A stretch of 64,000 nt of DNA from Haematobacter massiliensis (GTDB lineage: Bacteria > Pseudomonadota > Alphaproteobacteria > Rhodobacterales > Rhodobacteraceae), in NCBI RefSeq assembly GCF_000740795.1, contig NZ_JGYG01000008.1, positions 1 through 64,000 of the forward strand. Direction: 5' to 3'. A program made the translations under genes and the position numbers. Below the pieces are notes generated by a model, which was not told where the DNA came from, did no database searches, and saw nothing but the letters and a program-made list of their open reading frames with translations. Positions 40,603-51,922 of the stretch are shown one piece after another; position 1 is the stretch's first letter, and the number at the start of each line of letters is the position of its first letter.

Positions 40603-41040
40603 CTAGACGAGGCGAAACACCGCCAGCGCCCAGACAAGGCAGAAACCGATCCCCCACCACAAGAGCGGCAGACCAAAGAACAGGCTCGCCAGACAGATGA
40701 AGGCAGAGCCGAGCAGAGTGATGAAAAGGCGGTCTCCCCGCGTCGTCTCGATCCCGAGGATCCCCTTGCGCGGGGTTTCCGGGAAGCGGATGGCGAGGAT
40801 CGTGAACAGGACCAGCAGCGCCCCGATGCACCAGAAGAAGAGCGCGACGGGAAAGGTCCAGGCCATCCAGCCGCCGGGAATCATCTGGCCGGTCCAGTCT
40901 CGCATGCCGTCCTTGACCGGCACGGCCCAGACCAGAAAGCCCAGGATCGCGCCCAGCACGACGGCGGCGGCGGCATAGATGGCGGGCCAGTTCACCCGGT
41001 GAACGCGGACGGGACGAAAGGAGGTTGCGATCTCACTCAT
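40603..41040 (-). CDS. glpU: GlpU, DUF2160 small membrane protein of the glycerol importer
   Basis: A 145-residue protein with four hydrophobic segments (YAAAAVVLGAILGFLVWAV, AWTFPVALFFWCIGALLVLFTILA, LFITLLGSAFICLASLFFGL, LLWWGIGFCLVWALAVF). Its position between glpQ and glpV is exactly that of DUF2160 GlpU in Rhizobium. Its function in transport is unclear. ATG 41040 is chosen because the upstream extension overlaps glpQ without conserved sequence. Confidence 0.88.
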   Translation of the reverse strand: MSEIATSFRPVRVHRVNWPAIYAAAAVVLGAILGFLVWAVPVKDGMRDWTGQMIPGGWMAWTFPVALFFWCIGALLVLFTILAIRFPETPRKGILGIETTRGDRLFITLLGSAFICLASLFFGLPLLWWGIGFCLVWALAVFRLV

Positions 41041-41050
41041 GGCGCATCCC

Positions 41051-42728
<1,678 letters not shown>

Positions 42729-42729
<1 letters not shown>

Positions 42730-43802
42730 CACGCCCCCTTTTCCGGCGCCACGCGCCAGTCATCGGCATAGGTATTGATCCGCCGGGGATCGAAGGTGAC
42801 ACGCGAAAGGCCTGCGAGCGGCAGGCCCTCCGGCGCCACGATGCTGATCGGCTGCCCCAGCAGCTCGGCACGGACGAGCCGGTGGCGGCCCACGTCCTCT
42901 ACCCGGCGGATGGTGACAGGCAGCCCCTCCCCCGCCGTCAGCGTGACATGCTCGGGCCGGATGCCGATCTTGCCGGAGACCGGCGCATAACTCGCACCCA
43001 GCTCCACGGTGGAGCCGTCGCCGAGCGTCGCCTTCCGCCCGGCGACATGCGCGGGCAGGAAGTTCATCCCCGGCGAGCCGATGAAATAGCCCACGAAAGT
43101 ATGCGCTGGCGTCTCGAACAATTCCTGCGGCGTGCCGATCTGCACGACGCGGCCGTCATACATGACGACAACCTTGTCTGCGAAGGTCAGGGCCTCCGTC
43201 TGGTCATGGGTGACATAGATCATGGTATGCCCGAACTCGCGGTGCAGGCTTTTCAACTGGGTGCGAAGCTCCCACTTCATATGCGGGTCGATGACGGTCA
43301 GCGGCTCGTCGAACAGGATGGCGTTGACATCCTCCCGCACCATGCCGCGGCCGAGGCTGATCTTCTGCTTGGCATCGGCGGTCAGCCCCTGTGCCTTGCG
43401 GTTCAGCGTGGCCTCCATCCCGATGACGCGGGCGATCTGCTCGACGCGCGCCTTGACGTAGGCCGGGTCCATGCGGCGGTTGCGCAGCGGAAAGGCCAGG
43501 TTGTCCCGCACGGTCATCGTGTCGTAAACGACCGGGAACTGGAACACCTGCGCGATATTGCGCTCCGCCGTGCTCGCATCGGTGACGTCCCGGTCTCCGA
43601 AGAGCACATGCCCATGGCTGGGCCTGAGCAGCCCCGAGATGATGTTCAGAAGCGTCGTCTTGCCGCAACCCGAAGATCCGAGCAGGGCATAGGCGCCGCC
43701 ATCCTCCCAGACGTGGTCCATCTGCTTGAGCGCGTAATCCGCGTCGCTGACAGGATGGGGCAGATAGCTGTGGGCGAGGTTACGCAGGGTGATGCGCGCC
43801 AT
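42729..43802 (-). CDS. glpT: GlpT (ABC type), glycerol importer ATPase 2
   Basis: A 357-residue MalK-like ATPase with a C-terminal TOBE domain. Walker A is GSSGCGKT, Walker B ILFDEPLTVIDPHMK, and the H-loop is intact (VTHDQTEA). The signature motif is strongly altered to LTADAKQKISLGRG in place of LSGGQQQR. ATG 43802 is the natural start (MARITLRNLAHSYL). It overlaps the glpS stop region and glpP. Here GlpT is the ABC ATPase of the GlpSTPQUV naming, not the glycerol-3-phosphate antiporter. Confidence 0.92.
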
Positions 43803-43803
43803 G

Positions 43804-44895
43804 TCACGCGGCCTCCGCATAAGGGGCCGGCGTGGCGAGACGCCCGTCCTCCGCGAAAAGATAGACATGCCGCGGATCGAGCCAGAGAGTCAGCGCCACG
43901 CCCGCCGGCATGTCGTGCACACCCTCGACAAGCGCGACCCAGCGATCCGCCCCGTCATGGCTGACATGCAGGAAGGTTTCCGACCCGGTCAGCTCCGTCA
44001 CGGAGACGATCACCGGGAAAGCGATCGCATCGGCGGAAGGCGCACGCAGATGCAGATGGTTTGCCCTGAACCCGGCCAGATAGCGCCCGTCCGGCAATCC
44101 GGCGGCAGCACCGCTGGCCGGCGCCTTTGCGCCCGTGCCGAGCACGAGCTCCCGCCCCTGCTTCACCACCGACAGGAAGTTCATCGGCGGATCGCTGAAC
44201 ACCCGTGCCGTGGTGGCGTCGACCGGATGGCGGAACACCTCCGGCGTCGGGCCGAACTGCGTCACCCGGCCTTCCCAGAGCGTCGCGGTATTGCCGCCGA
44301 GCAGCAGTGCCTCCTCCGGCTCCGTCGTGGCATAGACGAAGATGGCGCCCGAAGCTTCGAAGATGCGCGGGATCTCGATGCGCAGCTCCTCCCGCAGCTT
44401 GTAGTCCAAGTTGGCCAGCGGCTCATCGAGCAGCACGAGCCCGGCATTCTTCACCAGCGCACGGGCAAGGGCGCACCGCTGCTGCTGGCCGCCGGACAGT
44501 TCGAGCGGCTTGCGGCCCAGCATCGGGGTCAGGCGCAGCATCTCGGCCGTCTCCCGCACCCGGGCGTCGATCTCGGCCTGCGGCTTGCGTAGGATGCGCA
44601 GGGGAGATGCGATGTTCTCATAAACCGTAAGGCCGGGGTAGTTGATGAACTGCTGATAGACCATGGCGACGCCGCGGTCCTGCACGCGCTGGCCGGTGAC
44701 ATCCCGGCCCTCCCACAGGATCCGGCCCGTATCGGGGCGATCCAGCCCGGCCATCAATCGCATCAGGCTGGTCTTGCCGGACAGCGTCGGGCCAAGCAGC
44801 ACGTTCATCGTTCCGTTGCGCAATGTCAGGCTGGTGGGCGCGATATGCACCTTGCCCCCCACCGTCCGCGACACGCCCTGCAATTCGAGTGTCAT
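43804..44895 (-). CDS. glpS: GlpS, glycerol importer ATPase 1
   Basis: A 363-residue MalK-like ATPase with a C-terminal TOBE region. Walker A is the unusual GPTLSGKTSLMRL, the signature LSGGQQQRCALARAL is canonical, and Walker B is LVLLDEPLANLDYKL. The H-loop histidine is missing (VYATTEPEEALLLGG). It is expected to form a heterodimer with GlpT, whose signature motif is degenerate but H-loop intact. Its stop is one base before the glpT start codon, and it lies 36 bp downstream of glpD. Confidence 0.92.
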   Translation of the reverse strand: MTLELQGVSRTVGGKVHIAPTSLTLRNGTMNVLLGPTLSGKTSLMRLMAGLDRPDTGRILWEGRDVTGQRVQDRGVAMVYQQFINYPGLTVYENIASPLRILRKPQAEIDARVRETAEMLRLTPMLGRKPLELSGGQQQRCALARALVKNAGLVLLDEPLANLDYKLREELRIEIPRIFEASGAIFVYATTEPEEALLLGGNTATLWEGRVTQFGPTPEVFRHPVDATTARVFSDPPMNFLSVVKQGRELVLGTGAKAPASGAAAGLPDGRYLAGFRANHLHLRAPSADAIAFPVIVSVTELTGSETFLHVSHDGADRWVALVEGVHDMPAGVALTLWLDPRHVYLFAEDGRLATPAPYAEAA

Positions 44896-44931
44896 CTGTC
44901 TCCCCCTGCGATCCGCTTGGCCCTGCCTCCT

Positions 44932-46530
44932 TCAGCCCCGGGACAGCTCCTTCATGGTCGTGCTACCGCCAACATCGCGCAAATAGAGGCCGAGCGCCTC
45001 CCGTTCGGCACCGCTCATGTGCAGGCCGAGCTTCGTGCGCCGCCACAGGATATCCTCGGCGGTGACGGCATATTCCCGCTCCGTGAGCCAGCCGACCTCC
45101 GCCTCCGTGAGCGTGCCGCCGAAATCGCGACCGAGATCAGCCATGGAACGGGCATCCCCCAGAACGGAGAAGGCCTCCGTGCCATAGGTCCGCACCAGCC
45201 GCACCGCATGGGGCCGGCTCAGGAACGGATAGGCGGCACAGAGCTTTCCGATCAGCGCGTCCACGCCATCGACCGGGAAATCACCGCCCGGCAGCGGCAC
45301 CCGCGCGGTCCAGTCGGGCTTCAGTCCGGGAAGATGCGGGGCGAGCTTGTGCATCGCATCCTGCGCCAGTCGCCGGTAGGTGGTGATCTTGCCCCCGAAG
45401 ACATTGAGCAGCGGCGCGCCGCGCTGGTCCAGGCTCAGCACGAAATCCCGTGTCGCCGCCGTGGCCGACTTCGCCCCGTCATTGTAGAGCGGCCGCACGC
45501 CGGAATAACTCCAGACGACATCCTGTGCGACAATGGGCCGGGCGAAGTAGCGGCTCGCGAAGGCGCAGAGATAATCCCGCTCCCCATCGCTGCATCTCGC
45601 CTCCTCCGGCGGGCCCTTGTGATCCTGATCCGTGGTCCCGATCAGGGTGAAGTCCTGCTCGAAGGGGATGGCGAAGATGATCCGCCCGTCCGGACCCTGA
45701 AAGAAATAGCACCGGTCGTGATCGTAGAGCTTCGGAACCACGATATGGCTGCCCCGCACCAGCCGCACACCTTCCGTCGAAGGGATGCGCGCCACGTTGC
45801 GGATGATATCCTCCACCCAGGGACCGCCGGCGTTGACAAGGATGCGCGCCCGGTGGATCTGCCTGCCCGCTCCCCCTTCGGTGATGATCTCCCACAGCTC
45901 GCCCTTGCGCTCGGCCGAGACGACCCGTGTCCGGGTCATGATCCGCGCGCCGCGCGCCGCCGCATCGCGGGCATTCAGGACGACCAGTCGCGCATCCTGC
46001 ACCCAGCAGTCGGAATATTCATAGGCCAGCCTGAAGCCGGGCTTCAGCGGCCTGCCCACCGGATCGCGGGTCAGGTCCAGCCGGGAGGTGCCGGGCAGTA
46101 TCCTGCGCCCGCCCAGCGTATCGTACATGAAAAGGCCGAGCCGGATCAGCCAGGCGGGACGACGCCCCTTCATCCATGGCATCACGATGCCCAGCAGGCG
46201 TGACGTTGGGGTATCGTTCTCGAACCGCATGTCGGGCGAATAGGGCAGCACGAAGCGCATCGGCCAGCTGATATGCGGCATGGCGACGAGCAGCGTCTCC
46301 CGTTCCTGCAAGGATTCCCGCACCAGATGAAACTCGAAATATTCGAGATACCGCAACCCGCCGTGGAACAGCTTTGTCGAGGCGGAGGATGTCGCCTGCG
46401 CCAGATCGCCCTTCTCGGCCAGCGTGACGGAGAGGCCGCGCCCCGCCGCATCACGCGCGATCCCGCAACCGTTGACGCCCCCGCCAACGATGAAAAGGTC
46501 GGAAATGTTCGCCGAAGCCCGATCCGCCAA
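44932..46530 (-). CDS. glpD: GlpD, FAD-dependent glycerol-3-phosphate dehydrogenase
   Basis: A 532-residue aerobic dehydrogenase, membrane-associated, oxidising glycerol 3-phosphate to dihydroxyacetone phosphate with electrons to quinone. DLFIVGGGVNGCGIARDAAGRG (from residue 10) is the FAD-binding motif. SSASTKLFHGGLRYLEYFEFHLVRESL, VNAGGPWVEDI and NVFGGKITTYRRLAQDA are GlpD hallmarks. TTG 46530 is chosen because GGGGGGAAG lies 4 bases upstream and the product then starts MADRAS, as usual for GlpD; GTG 46545 is the alternative. First gene of the minus-strand glycerol operon, divergent from glpR. Confidence 0.95.
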   Translation of the reverse strand: MADRASANISDLFIVGGGVNGCGIARDAAGRGLSVTLAEKGDLAQATSSASTKLFHGGLRYLEYFEFHLVRESLQERETLLVAMPHISWPMRFVLPYSPDMRFENDTPTSRLLGIVMPWMKGRRPAWLIRLGLFMYDTLGGRRILPGTSRLDLTRDPVGRPLKPGFRLAYEYSDCWVQDARLVVLNARDAAARGARIMTRTRVVSAERKGELWEIITEGGAGRQIHRARILVNAGGPWVEDIIRNVARIPSTEGVRLVRGSHIVVPKLYDHDRCYFFQGPDGRIIFAIPFEQDFTLIGTTDQDHKGPPEEARCSDGERDYLCAFASRYFARPIVAQDVVWSYSGVRPLYNDGAKSATAATRDFVLSLDQRGAPLLNVFGGKITTYRRLAQDAMHKLAPHLPGLKPDWTARVPLPGGDFPVDGVDALIGKLCAAYPFLSRPHAVRLVRTYGTEAFSVLGDARSMADLGRDFGGTLTEAEVGWLTEREYAVTAEDILWRRTKLGLHMSGAEREALGLYLRDVGGSTTMKELSRG

Positions 46531-46613
46531 GCGTCTTCCCCCCACAACGAGACGGATACACCCGTGCCGTATCGGTAGAGTGGTAACAGGACCGTAATAT
46601 CGGTCAAGATTTA

Positions 46614-46770
46614 TTTTCGTTTATTCATCATTATGACGGAATCGAACATCGATACGGGTGCTATTCTGACCTTTCGCGCATCCATGCGGCCCAACTGCAC
46701 GTGATACCCCAGGACCGTGGCCCAATCCCTCCAAGGGTGATAGATGGAGAGGGCGCGCGAAAACGAACAT
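46614..46770. promoter_or_regulatory. Candidate GlpR operators in the glpD-glpR divergent region
   Basis: ATCGAACAT (46641-46649; reverse ATGTTCGAT) equals a half-site of the E. coli GlpR operator as I remember it. AAACGAACAT (46761-46770) matches the other half-site, and TTTTCGTTTATTC lies near 46614-46626. Sites on both sides of the 260-bp divergent promoter would let GlpR repress glpD-glpK and itself, with glycerol 3-phosphate as likely inducer. Confidence 0.5.
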
Positions 46771-46790
46771 CTACGAAACCCGGGGGGAAG

Positions 46791-47567
46791 ATGCCCATCA
46801 GCATCCGCCAGAACGAGATACTCGATCTTGCCCGCAGCGAGGGGCGTGTCCTGGTCGATGACTTGGCCAGACGCTTCGAGGTGACGCTGCAGACGATCCG
46901 CCGCGATCTTTCGGAGCTGGCGGAGGCGGGTCTGCTCGACAGGGTGCATGGTGGCGCGGTCCCGCGCAGCGGCATGGTCAACCTTGGCTACGAGGCGCGC
47001 CGCCGCATGAACGCGGAAGCAAAAGCCGCGATCGGGCGCGCCTGCGCGGCGGCCATTCCCGACAATTCCAGTCTGATCCTCAACCTCGGCACCACGACCG
47101 AAGCGGTGGCGGCCGCGCTCCTGCACCACTCCAACATCACCGTCGTGACCAACAACATGAACGTCGCGAATACCCTGCTGTCGAACTCAAGCTGCGAGAT
47201 CATCGTCGCGGGGGGAACGCTCCGCCGTTCCGACGGCGGCTTGATCGGCGAGGTGACGACCCAGTTCTTCGAACAATTCAAGGTAGACTACGCGATCATA
47301 GGCACCTCGGCGCTGGATGGCGACGGCGATCTGCTGGATTTCGACCTGGCGGAGGTGCGTGTCAGCCGTGCAATCCTGCGGCAGGCTCGGCAGACGTATC
47401 TGGTGGTCGACCATTCGAAGCTCGACCGCTCGGCACCTGCGCGCATCGCGAGCCTGTCGGAGATCAACGGCATGTTCACCGACCGCCCCCTTCCCGAAGC
47501 CCTCGCCCGGCGCTGCGAGGCATGGGGCACCGAAGTGCAGACATGCGACCCGCCACCCGCTGCCTGA
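46791..47567 (+). CDS. glpR: GlpR, DeoR-family repressor of glycerol catabolism
   Basis: A 258-residue DeoR protein. The N-terminal HTH is RQNEILDLARSEGRVLVDDLARRFEVTLQTIRRDLSELAEAGLLDRVHGGAV. The C-terminal sugar-phosphate sensor carries LNLGTTTEAVAAALL and VTNNMNVANTL, then VDYAIIGTSALDGDGDLLDFDLAEV. GGGGGGAAG precedes ATG 46791. Divergence from glpD fixes its role as local regulator of the glycerol genes. Confidence 0.94.
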   Translation: MPISIRQNEILDLARSEGRVLVDDLARRFEVTLQTIRRDLSELAEAGLLDRVHGGAVPRSGMVNLGYEARRRMNAEAKAAIGRACAAAIPDNSSLILNLGTTTEAVAAALLHHSNITVVTNNMNVANTLLSNSSCEIIVAGGTLRRSDGGLIGEVTTQFFEQFKVDYAIIGTSALDGDGDLLDFDLAEVRVSRAILRQARQTYLVVDHSKLDRSAPARIASLSEINGMFTDRPLPEALARRCEAWGTEVQTCDPPPAA

Positions 47568-48373
47568 TCCGCCTATCCGCACCGATCCTGTGCCGCACAC
47601 AGAACGCCGCCTGAGCCAGCCTTCAGGATTTCATGACTATGGGAGCCACAACGCACCCGAGGGGCAAGGTGAAAATCTTTCATCGCACAGATCGGCACCC
47701 TCAGTATCAGGGGTCAGAACCTGACTATCTATATGGCTCGCCCGTGTGCCACGCGCTTGACCAATGTTTCATCAGAAAGACGGAGGACGATGCCTAAGGC
47801 ACCGCTTCGAACTTCATTTGCGACACTTGGCCCGCGCCTGGCAGGACGCTTGGGGGTGATGCCGGCTATCGCCCCTCGCCTATAGTTCGCAGGAAGTCGA
47901 CGGCGGGATCATTGCACAAGGCCTATTCGCCAGCAAATGGCGCGGCCCGTATATGGTTCCAAAAATAATATCCTATAATCAATTTGTTATGGGATATTCA
48001 TGATAGGAAATCGCTCCTCCGCTTGCAGACGCCCGGCACCGCCATGATGAGGCGCGGGCATGGAAATCTGTTTCCGAACCGCTTTCTAGGATCATCAAGG
48101 CCCGAAATGGCGCGCCGTAATCTTTCTCAGGAGCCATGGAAACCTATCCTCGGCAAAGAATGTCTTAGATCCCTTGGGGATACGCCGGAGAACACGGAGT
48201 ATCTCAACCACACGGATGCGCTTCGCAGGGTAAAACATTGCCATCACAACGATATCGCTGCCTTCCGCGGCGCGCGCGGCAAATGAGCGCCACGAAGCAT
48301 GCATATTGCAGAAATGAATGACTTGTGAGACCTTATCGGCAATAAACATTCATAATTCCGAGCGGGACTTCCG
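47568..48373. other. Intergenic region (806 bp) upstream of parA with inverted repeats
   Basis: No credible gene was found. AATATCC (47967-47973) and GGATATT (47992-47998) form a perfect 7-bp inverted repeat whose centre contains TATAAT (47974-47979). ATGAATG (48314-48320) and CATTCAT (48347-48353) form another just before parA. Both are plausible ParA/ParB autoregulatory sites or promoter elements. The forward frame 47984-48286 has no domain and crosses these elements. Confidence 0.45.
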
Positions 48374-49573
48374 ATGGATGCAATGATCAACCAGATCGGA
48401 GATCTGGCTACTTCCGGTGAGCGCATGATTGAGCGGCTCCGCCAGAAAGCCTTTCTTCCCGACAGCCGCAAGGGGCTGAACGTTCGCATCGGCATTGCCG
48501 AGACCGCACATCTGCTGGGCTGTTCCACGAACCGCATTCGCATGGCGGAGGAGGACGGGCGCTTGCCCCCTCCCCCGCCGTCCGAAAATGGACGTCGGCC
48601 CGGTTACAGCATCGAACAAATCCTCAACATGCGAGACGTGCTGGGAGCCAGCCCGCGGCGCAGCGCCGAAGACGTCCCCGCGATCATCGCCGTGCAGAAC
48701 TTCAAGGGCGGCGTCGGCAAGTCGACTGTCACAACCCATCTGGCCCACTACTTCGCGGTTCAGGGTTATCGTGTGCTGGTCGTCGATTGCGACAGCCAGG
48801 CGACGACGACGACGCTCTTCGGCTTCAACCCGCACTTCAACATTGAGCGTAACGAGACGCTTTACCCGTATCTTTCCATCGACCCGACAGAGGCGACGCT
48901 GAACTACGCGGTCAAGCGGACGCCCTGGCCGAACGTGGATCTTATTCCCTCCAACCTCGAACTCTTCGATGTGGAATATGAGTTGGCGGCCGCAGGATCC
49001 GACGGACGCTCTGTTTTGGCTATGAGATTTCGGAAGCTAAAACAAGGTCTTGCTGAGCTTTCGCAAAATTATGACATCGTCATTCTGGACCCGCCGCCGG
49101 CGCTTGGAACCATCTCGCTAGCGGTGATGCAAGCGGCAAACGCGCTGCTGGTGCCGCTGGCAGCGACGACGCCCGACTTCTGCTCTACCGTACAGTTCCT
49201 GTCGATGATGGATCAGGTTCTGCAGCAGCTGGATGCCGCCGGCGTCTCTGTCGATTACAGTTTCGTTCGCCTGATCTGCTCCAAATTCGATAGCAATGAT
49301 CCTTCCCATGCGATGATCCGGGCGATCATGGAGCAGACTTTCGGCCCTGCCCTTCTGCCAGTGCCGATCCTCGAATCTGCCGAGATCAGCCATGCGGCGA
49401 TGCGTATGATGACGGTGTACGAGTTGGACAAGCCCATCGGCACGTCCAAGACGCATAAACGGTGTCGCGCCAACCTGGACGAAACCATGGCCCAGGTGGA
49501 GCAGCTCGTGCGGCAAGGATGGGGGCGAGTGACCCCCGCTGATGCCGCCGACGTGCTGTACGTCGTAGGATAA
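48374..49573 (+). CDS. parA: ParA, plasmid partition ATPase with N-terminal DNA-binding domain
   Basis: A 399-residue type Ia ParA. Residues 35-100 form a MerR-like HTH (IGIAETAHLLGCSTNRIRMAEEDGRLPPPPPSENGRRPGYSIEQILNMRDVL). The ATPase follows, with a deviant Walker A KGGVGKST (111-118), RVLVVDCDSQATTTTLFGF and DIVILDPPPALGTISLAVMQAA. The N-terminal domain lets such ParAs repress their own operon. parB follows after 15 bp, and repA is the next gene, a parA-parB-repA cassette typical of low-copy alphaproteobacterial replicons. Confidence 0.94.
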   Translation: MDAMINQIGDLATSGERMIERLRQKAFLPDSRKGLNVRIGIAETAHLLGCSTNRIRMAEEDGRLPPPPPSENGRRPGYSIEQILNMRDVLGASPRRSAEDVPAIIAVQNFKGGVGKSTVTTHLAHYFAVQGYRVLVVDCDSQATTTTLFGFNPHFNIERNETLYPYLSIDPTEATLNYAVKRTPWPNVDLIPSNLELFDVEYELAAAGSDGRSVLAMRFRKLKQGLAELSQNYDIVILDPPPALGTISLAVMQAANALLVPLAATTPDFCSTVQFLSMMDQVLQQLDAAGVSVDYSFVRLICSKFDSNDPSHAMIRAIMEQTFGPALLPVPILESAEISHAAMRMMTVYELDKPIGTSKTHKRCRANLDETMAQVEQLVRQGWGRVTPADAADVLYVVG

Positions 49574-49588
49574 CCAGGGGAGATACGG

Positions 49589-50611
49589 ATGGCCCGCAAA
49601 CAGAGCGACTACCTTGCCGACCTGCTGGGCGGGGCGGATGAGCCCCCTGCCCCAATGCAGGAACGCGTTCGCCCGAACACGCTGCTTAGCCGCGAATCCG
49701 CCTTGGCGCGGGTCCAGTCAGGTGAGGTAAAGCAGGTGACACAGCTGCTCCTTGACCCGGCGCGGGTGCGCGTCTGGCCCGGCAACGCGCGGCATTATGA
49801 TCTTCTCAACGAGGAGAACTGTGGTGAGTTGATTGATTCGCTCATCGCCGAAGGTGGCCAGAAGGTACCTGCGGTGGTGCGCCGGGTGACTGACGATCCC
49901 CGCTTCGACTACGAGGTGATCGCCGGAACCCGCCGCCACTGGTCAATCAGCTGGTTGCGCGCGCATTCGTATCCCGAGATGCAGTTTCTGGCTCAGGTCG
50001 CCATGCTGGACGACGAGGCAGCCTTCCGTCTTGCGGATATCGAAAACCGGGCGCGGCGCGACATTTCCGACGTCGAGCGGGCGCGCAACTACGCAGCCGC
50101 GCTTGGCACCCACTACGACGGAAAGCAGAAGCGGATGGCAGAGCGGCTTCGGGTTTCCGAAGGGTGGCTTTCCAAGATGCTCCGGGTGGCGACCATCTCC
50201 GACAGCGTTCTCGCCGCCTTCGGCTCAATCAACGACGTGCAATTGAAGCCGGCATACAGCCTCGCGCAGGCGCTGGGTGACCGCGCCGCGGCGGCTGCAA
50301 TCACCGCCGCGGCGCGGCGGCTTTCGCGCGAACAAGAAGATCGCCGAAAAGCTGGCAAGGAAGCTGTCCCTTCCGCTGAAGTTCTCCGTAGGCTTCTTTC
50401 AAGCGCGCAGCCGGAGACCACCCGTACCCCCGAAGAGAGCCTCGTCTACCGCTCGACCCTTGGCCGTCCGGCGGTTTCCATACAGTCGGTGAACCGGCAG
50501 GGAGCAACGATCCGTCTTCATGCTGGCTCCGGCGCGACCCGCGACGAACTGCTGCAGGCGGTTCTGGAAGCAATTGCGCAGATCGAGACATCCGGCTTTC
50601 GACTGCAATGA
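49589..50611 (+). CDS. parB: ParB, plasmid partition protein
   Basis: A 340-residue ParB. The N-terminal ParB/Srx nuclease-like domain spans about residues 45-130 (LLDPARVRVWPGNARHYDLL; YEVIAGTRRHWSISWLR, the arginine-rich CTP-binding patch). The central HTH is KRMAERLRVSEGWLSKMLRVATI, and a C-terminal dimerisation tail follows. GGGGAG precedes ATG 49589. The two GTTTCCC-type palindromes 18 and 63 bp downstream are its likely binding sites. Confidence 0.93.
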   Translation: MARKQSDYLADLLGGADEPPAPMQERVRPNTLLSRESALARVQSGEVKQVTQLLLDPARVRVWPGNARHYDLLNEENCGELIDSLIAEGGQKVPAVVRRVTDDPRFDYEVIAGTRRHWSISWLRAHSYPEMQFLAQVAMLDDEAAFRLADIENRARRDISDVERARNYAAALGTHYDGKQKRMAERLRVSEGWLSKMLRVATISDSVLAAFGSINDVQLKPAYSLAQALGDRAAAAAITAAARRLSREQEDRRKAGKEAVPSAEVLRRLLSSAQPETTRTPEESLVYRSTLGRPAVSIQSVNRQGATIRLHAGSGATRDELLQAVLEAIAQIETSGFRLQ

Positions 50612-50628
50612 ATAGCTTCGGCTCCCGG

Positions 50629-50687
50629 AAAGTTTCCCTGGGGAAACTTTCTCCCAAAGACCTCGCCGCAGAGTTTCCCCGGGGAAA
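50629..50687. promoter_or_regulatory. Two parS-like palindromes between parB and repA
   Basis: Site 1 (50629-50650) has perfect 10-bp arms AAAGTTTCCC and GGGAAACTTT around TG. Site 2 (50674-50687) is the perfect palindrome TTTCCCCGGGGAAA. Both share the GTTTC...GAAAC outline of canonical parS sites. Site 2 ends 6 bp before the repA start codon and covers its ribosome-binding region, so ParB loading there could also limit RepA synthesis. The centromere role is inferred. Confidence 0.7.
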
Positions 50688-50693
50688 TTTTCT

Positions 50694-51767
50694 ATGACCT
50701 ACCCTCCTACGCAGCGCGTCCCCGAGCAGTTCGACCTGTTCCTGCCCTATGTCGCCGATCTGCCCCTGCGCGATCAGCGCGAGATGATGGAACGCCCCTT
50801 CTTCAGTCTCGCGAAATCCAAGCGCACGAAGCCCATCGAATATCGTAGCCCTGACGGCAAGCTCTGGGTCCACGTCTCTGCTAACCCAGATTATGGCATG
50901 GCGACGATCTGGGATGCAGACATCCTGATCTACTGCGCCAGTGTTCTGGCAGATATGGCGCGACGGGGCATCAACGAAGTGCCGCGTAAGCTCAACCTCA
51001 TGCCCTACGATCTTCTGCGGTCTATCGGGCGCCCGACTACAGGCCGCGCCTACGAACTGATGGGGCAGGCGATGGACAGGCTGGTTTCCACGACCGTAAA
51101 GACCAACATCCGCGCCGAGAACCGCCGGGAGGCCACCTTCTCGTGGCTCGATGGCTGGACACAACTCATCGATGTGCGCACCGGACGCAGCCGGGGCATG
51201 ACCATAGAGCTTTCCAACTGGTTCTACGAAGGGGTGTTGATGACTGGCGGGGTTTTGGCAATAGATCGCGCCTATTTCGACCTCACCGGTGGACGGGAGC
51301 GCTGGCTTTATCGCGTCGCCCGGAAACATGCCGGCGGGGCAGGGGAGGAGGGCTTTGTCATCTCCTTTCCGACGCTCTTCGAAAAATCCGGTGCCGAGGG
51401 GCAATATCGACGGTTCAAGTTCGAACTGCTCCGCATCGCGGAGCGAAATGAACTTCCTGGTTATCGACTGGAAGTAGAACAGGCCGCGCGGGGAGAGCCT
51501 GCCCTGCGCATGTCCCGAACAGCGTCGCCCTACCACATCCCTGCAGCACCGCAAGGAAGAAAGACCTTGCAGTCGGTCTATGATCTTTCCGAAACCACTG
51601 TCGGGCTCCTGCGCGCTGAGTGTCCAGGATGGGACCTCAATCATCTCATCCGAGAGTTTCAGGGCTGGATTTCGCAGGAAGCCATCCGTAATCCGATCAA
51701 TCCTGAGGCTGCCTTCATCGGCTTCGTGCGCCGCTATCACGCGAAGAACCGCCATTTGCTGCGATAA
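50694..51767 (+). CDS. repA: Plasmid replication initiator RepA (replication initiator protein A family)
   Basis: A 357-residue protein matching the RPA-type initiator found on Rhodobacterales plasmids (EQFDLFLPYVADLPLRDQREMMERPFFSLAKSKRTKPIEYRSPDG; KLNLMPYDLLRSIGRPTTGRAYELMGQAMDRL; SNWFYEGVLMTGGVLAIDRAYFDLTGGRERWLYRVARKHAG). In that literature such replicons are called DnaA-like; I cannot test subgroup membership here. Winged-helix DNA binding is expected. It follows parAB and precedes a set of 22-bp-spaced iterons at 51923-52019, its probable target. Confidence 0.9.
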   Translation: MTYPPTQRVPEQFDLFLPYVADLPLRDQREMMERPFFSLAKSKRTKPIEYRSPDGKLWVHVSANPDYGMATIWDADILIYCASVLADMARRGINEVPRKLNLMPYDLLRSIGRPTTGRAYELMGQAMDRLVSTTVKTNIRAENRREATFSWLDGWTQLIDVRTGRSRGMTIELSNWFYEGVLMTGGVLAIDRAYFDLTGGRERWLYRVARKHAGGAGEEGFVISFPTLFEKSGAEGQYRRFKFELLRIAERNELPGYRLEVEQAARGEPALRMSRTASPYHIPAAPQGRKTLQSVYDLSETTVGLLRAECPGWDLNHLIREFQGWISQEAIRNPINPEAAFIGFVRRYHAKNRHLLR

Positions 51768-51922
51768 TCGTTCCTGAAGTGTCGGGTTGACCAATCCTCG
51801 GTGACTCGGAGGACCCCAACACGCAACGGACCGCGCCGGATTTGAACCTATCTCCCCCCATGCGGGTTAAAAATGATTCAATGAACCGCGCGGCAGTCCG
51901 CGGAAACGGCGCGTTTCGGCAC

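Noticed and set aside
47984-48286. 100-residue frame upstream of parA
   Set aside because: Starts inside an inverted repeat with a TATAAT, has no recognisable domain and no ribosome site.
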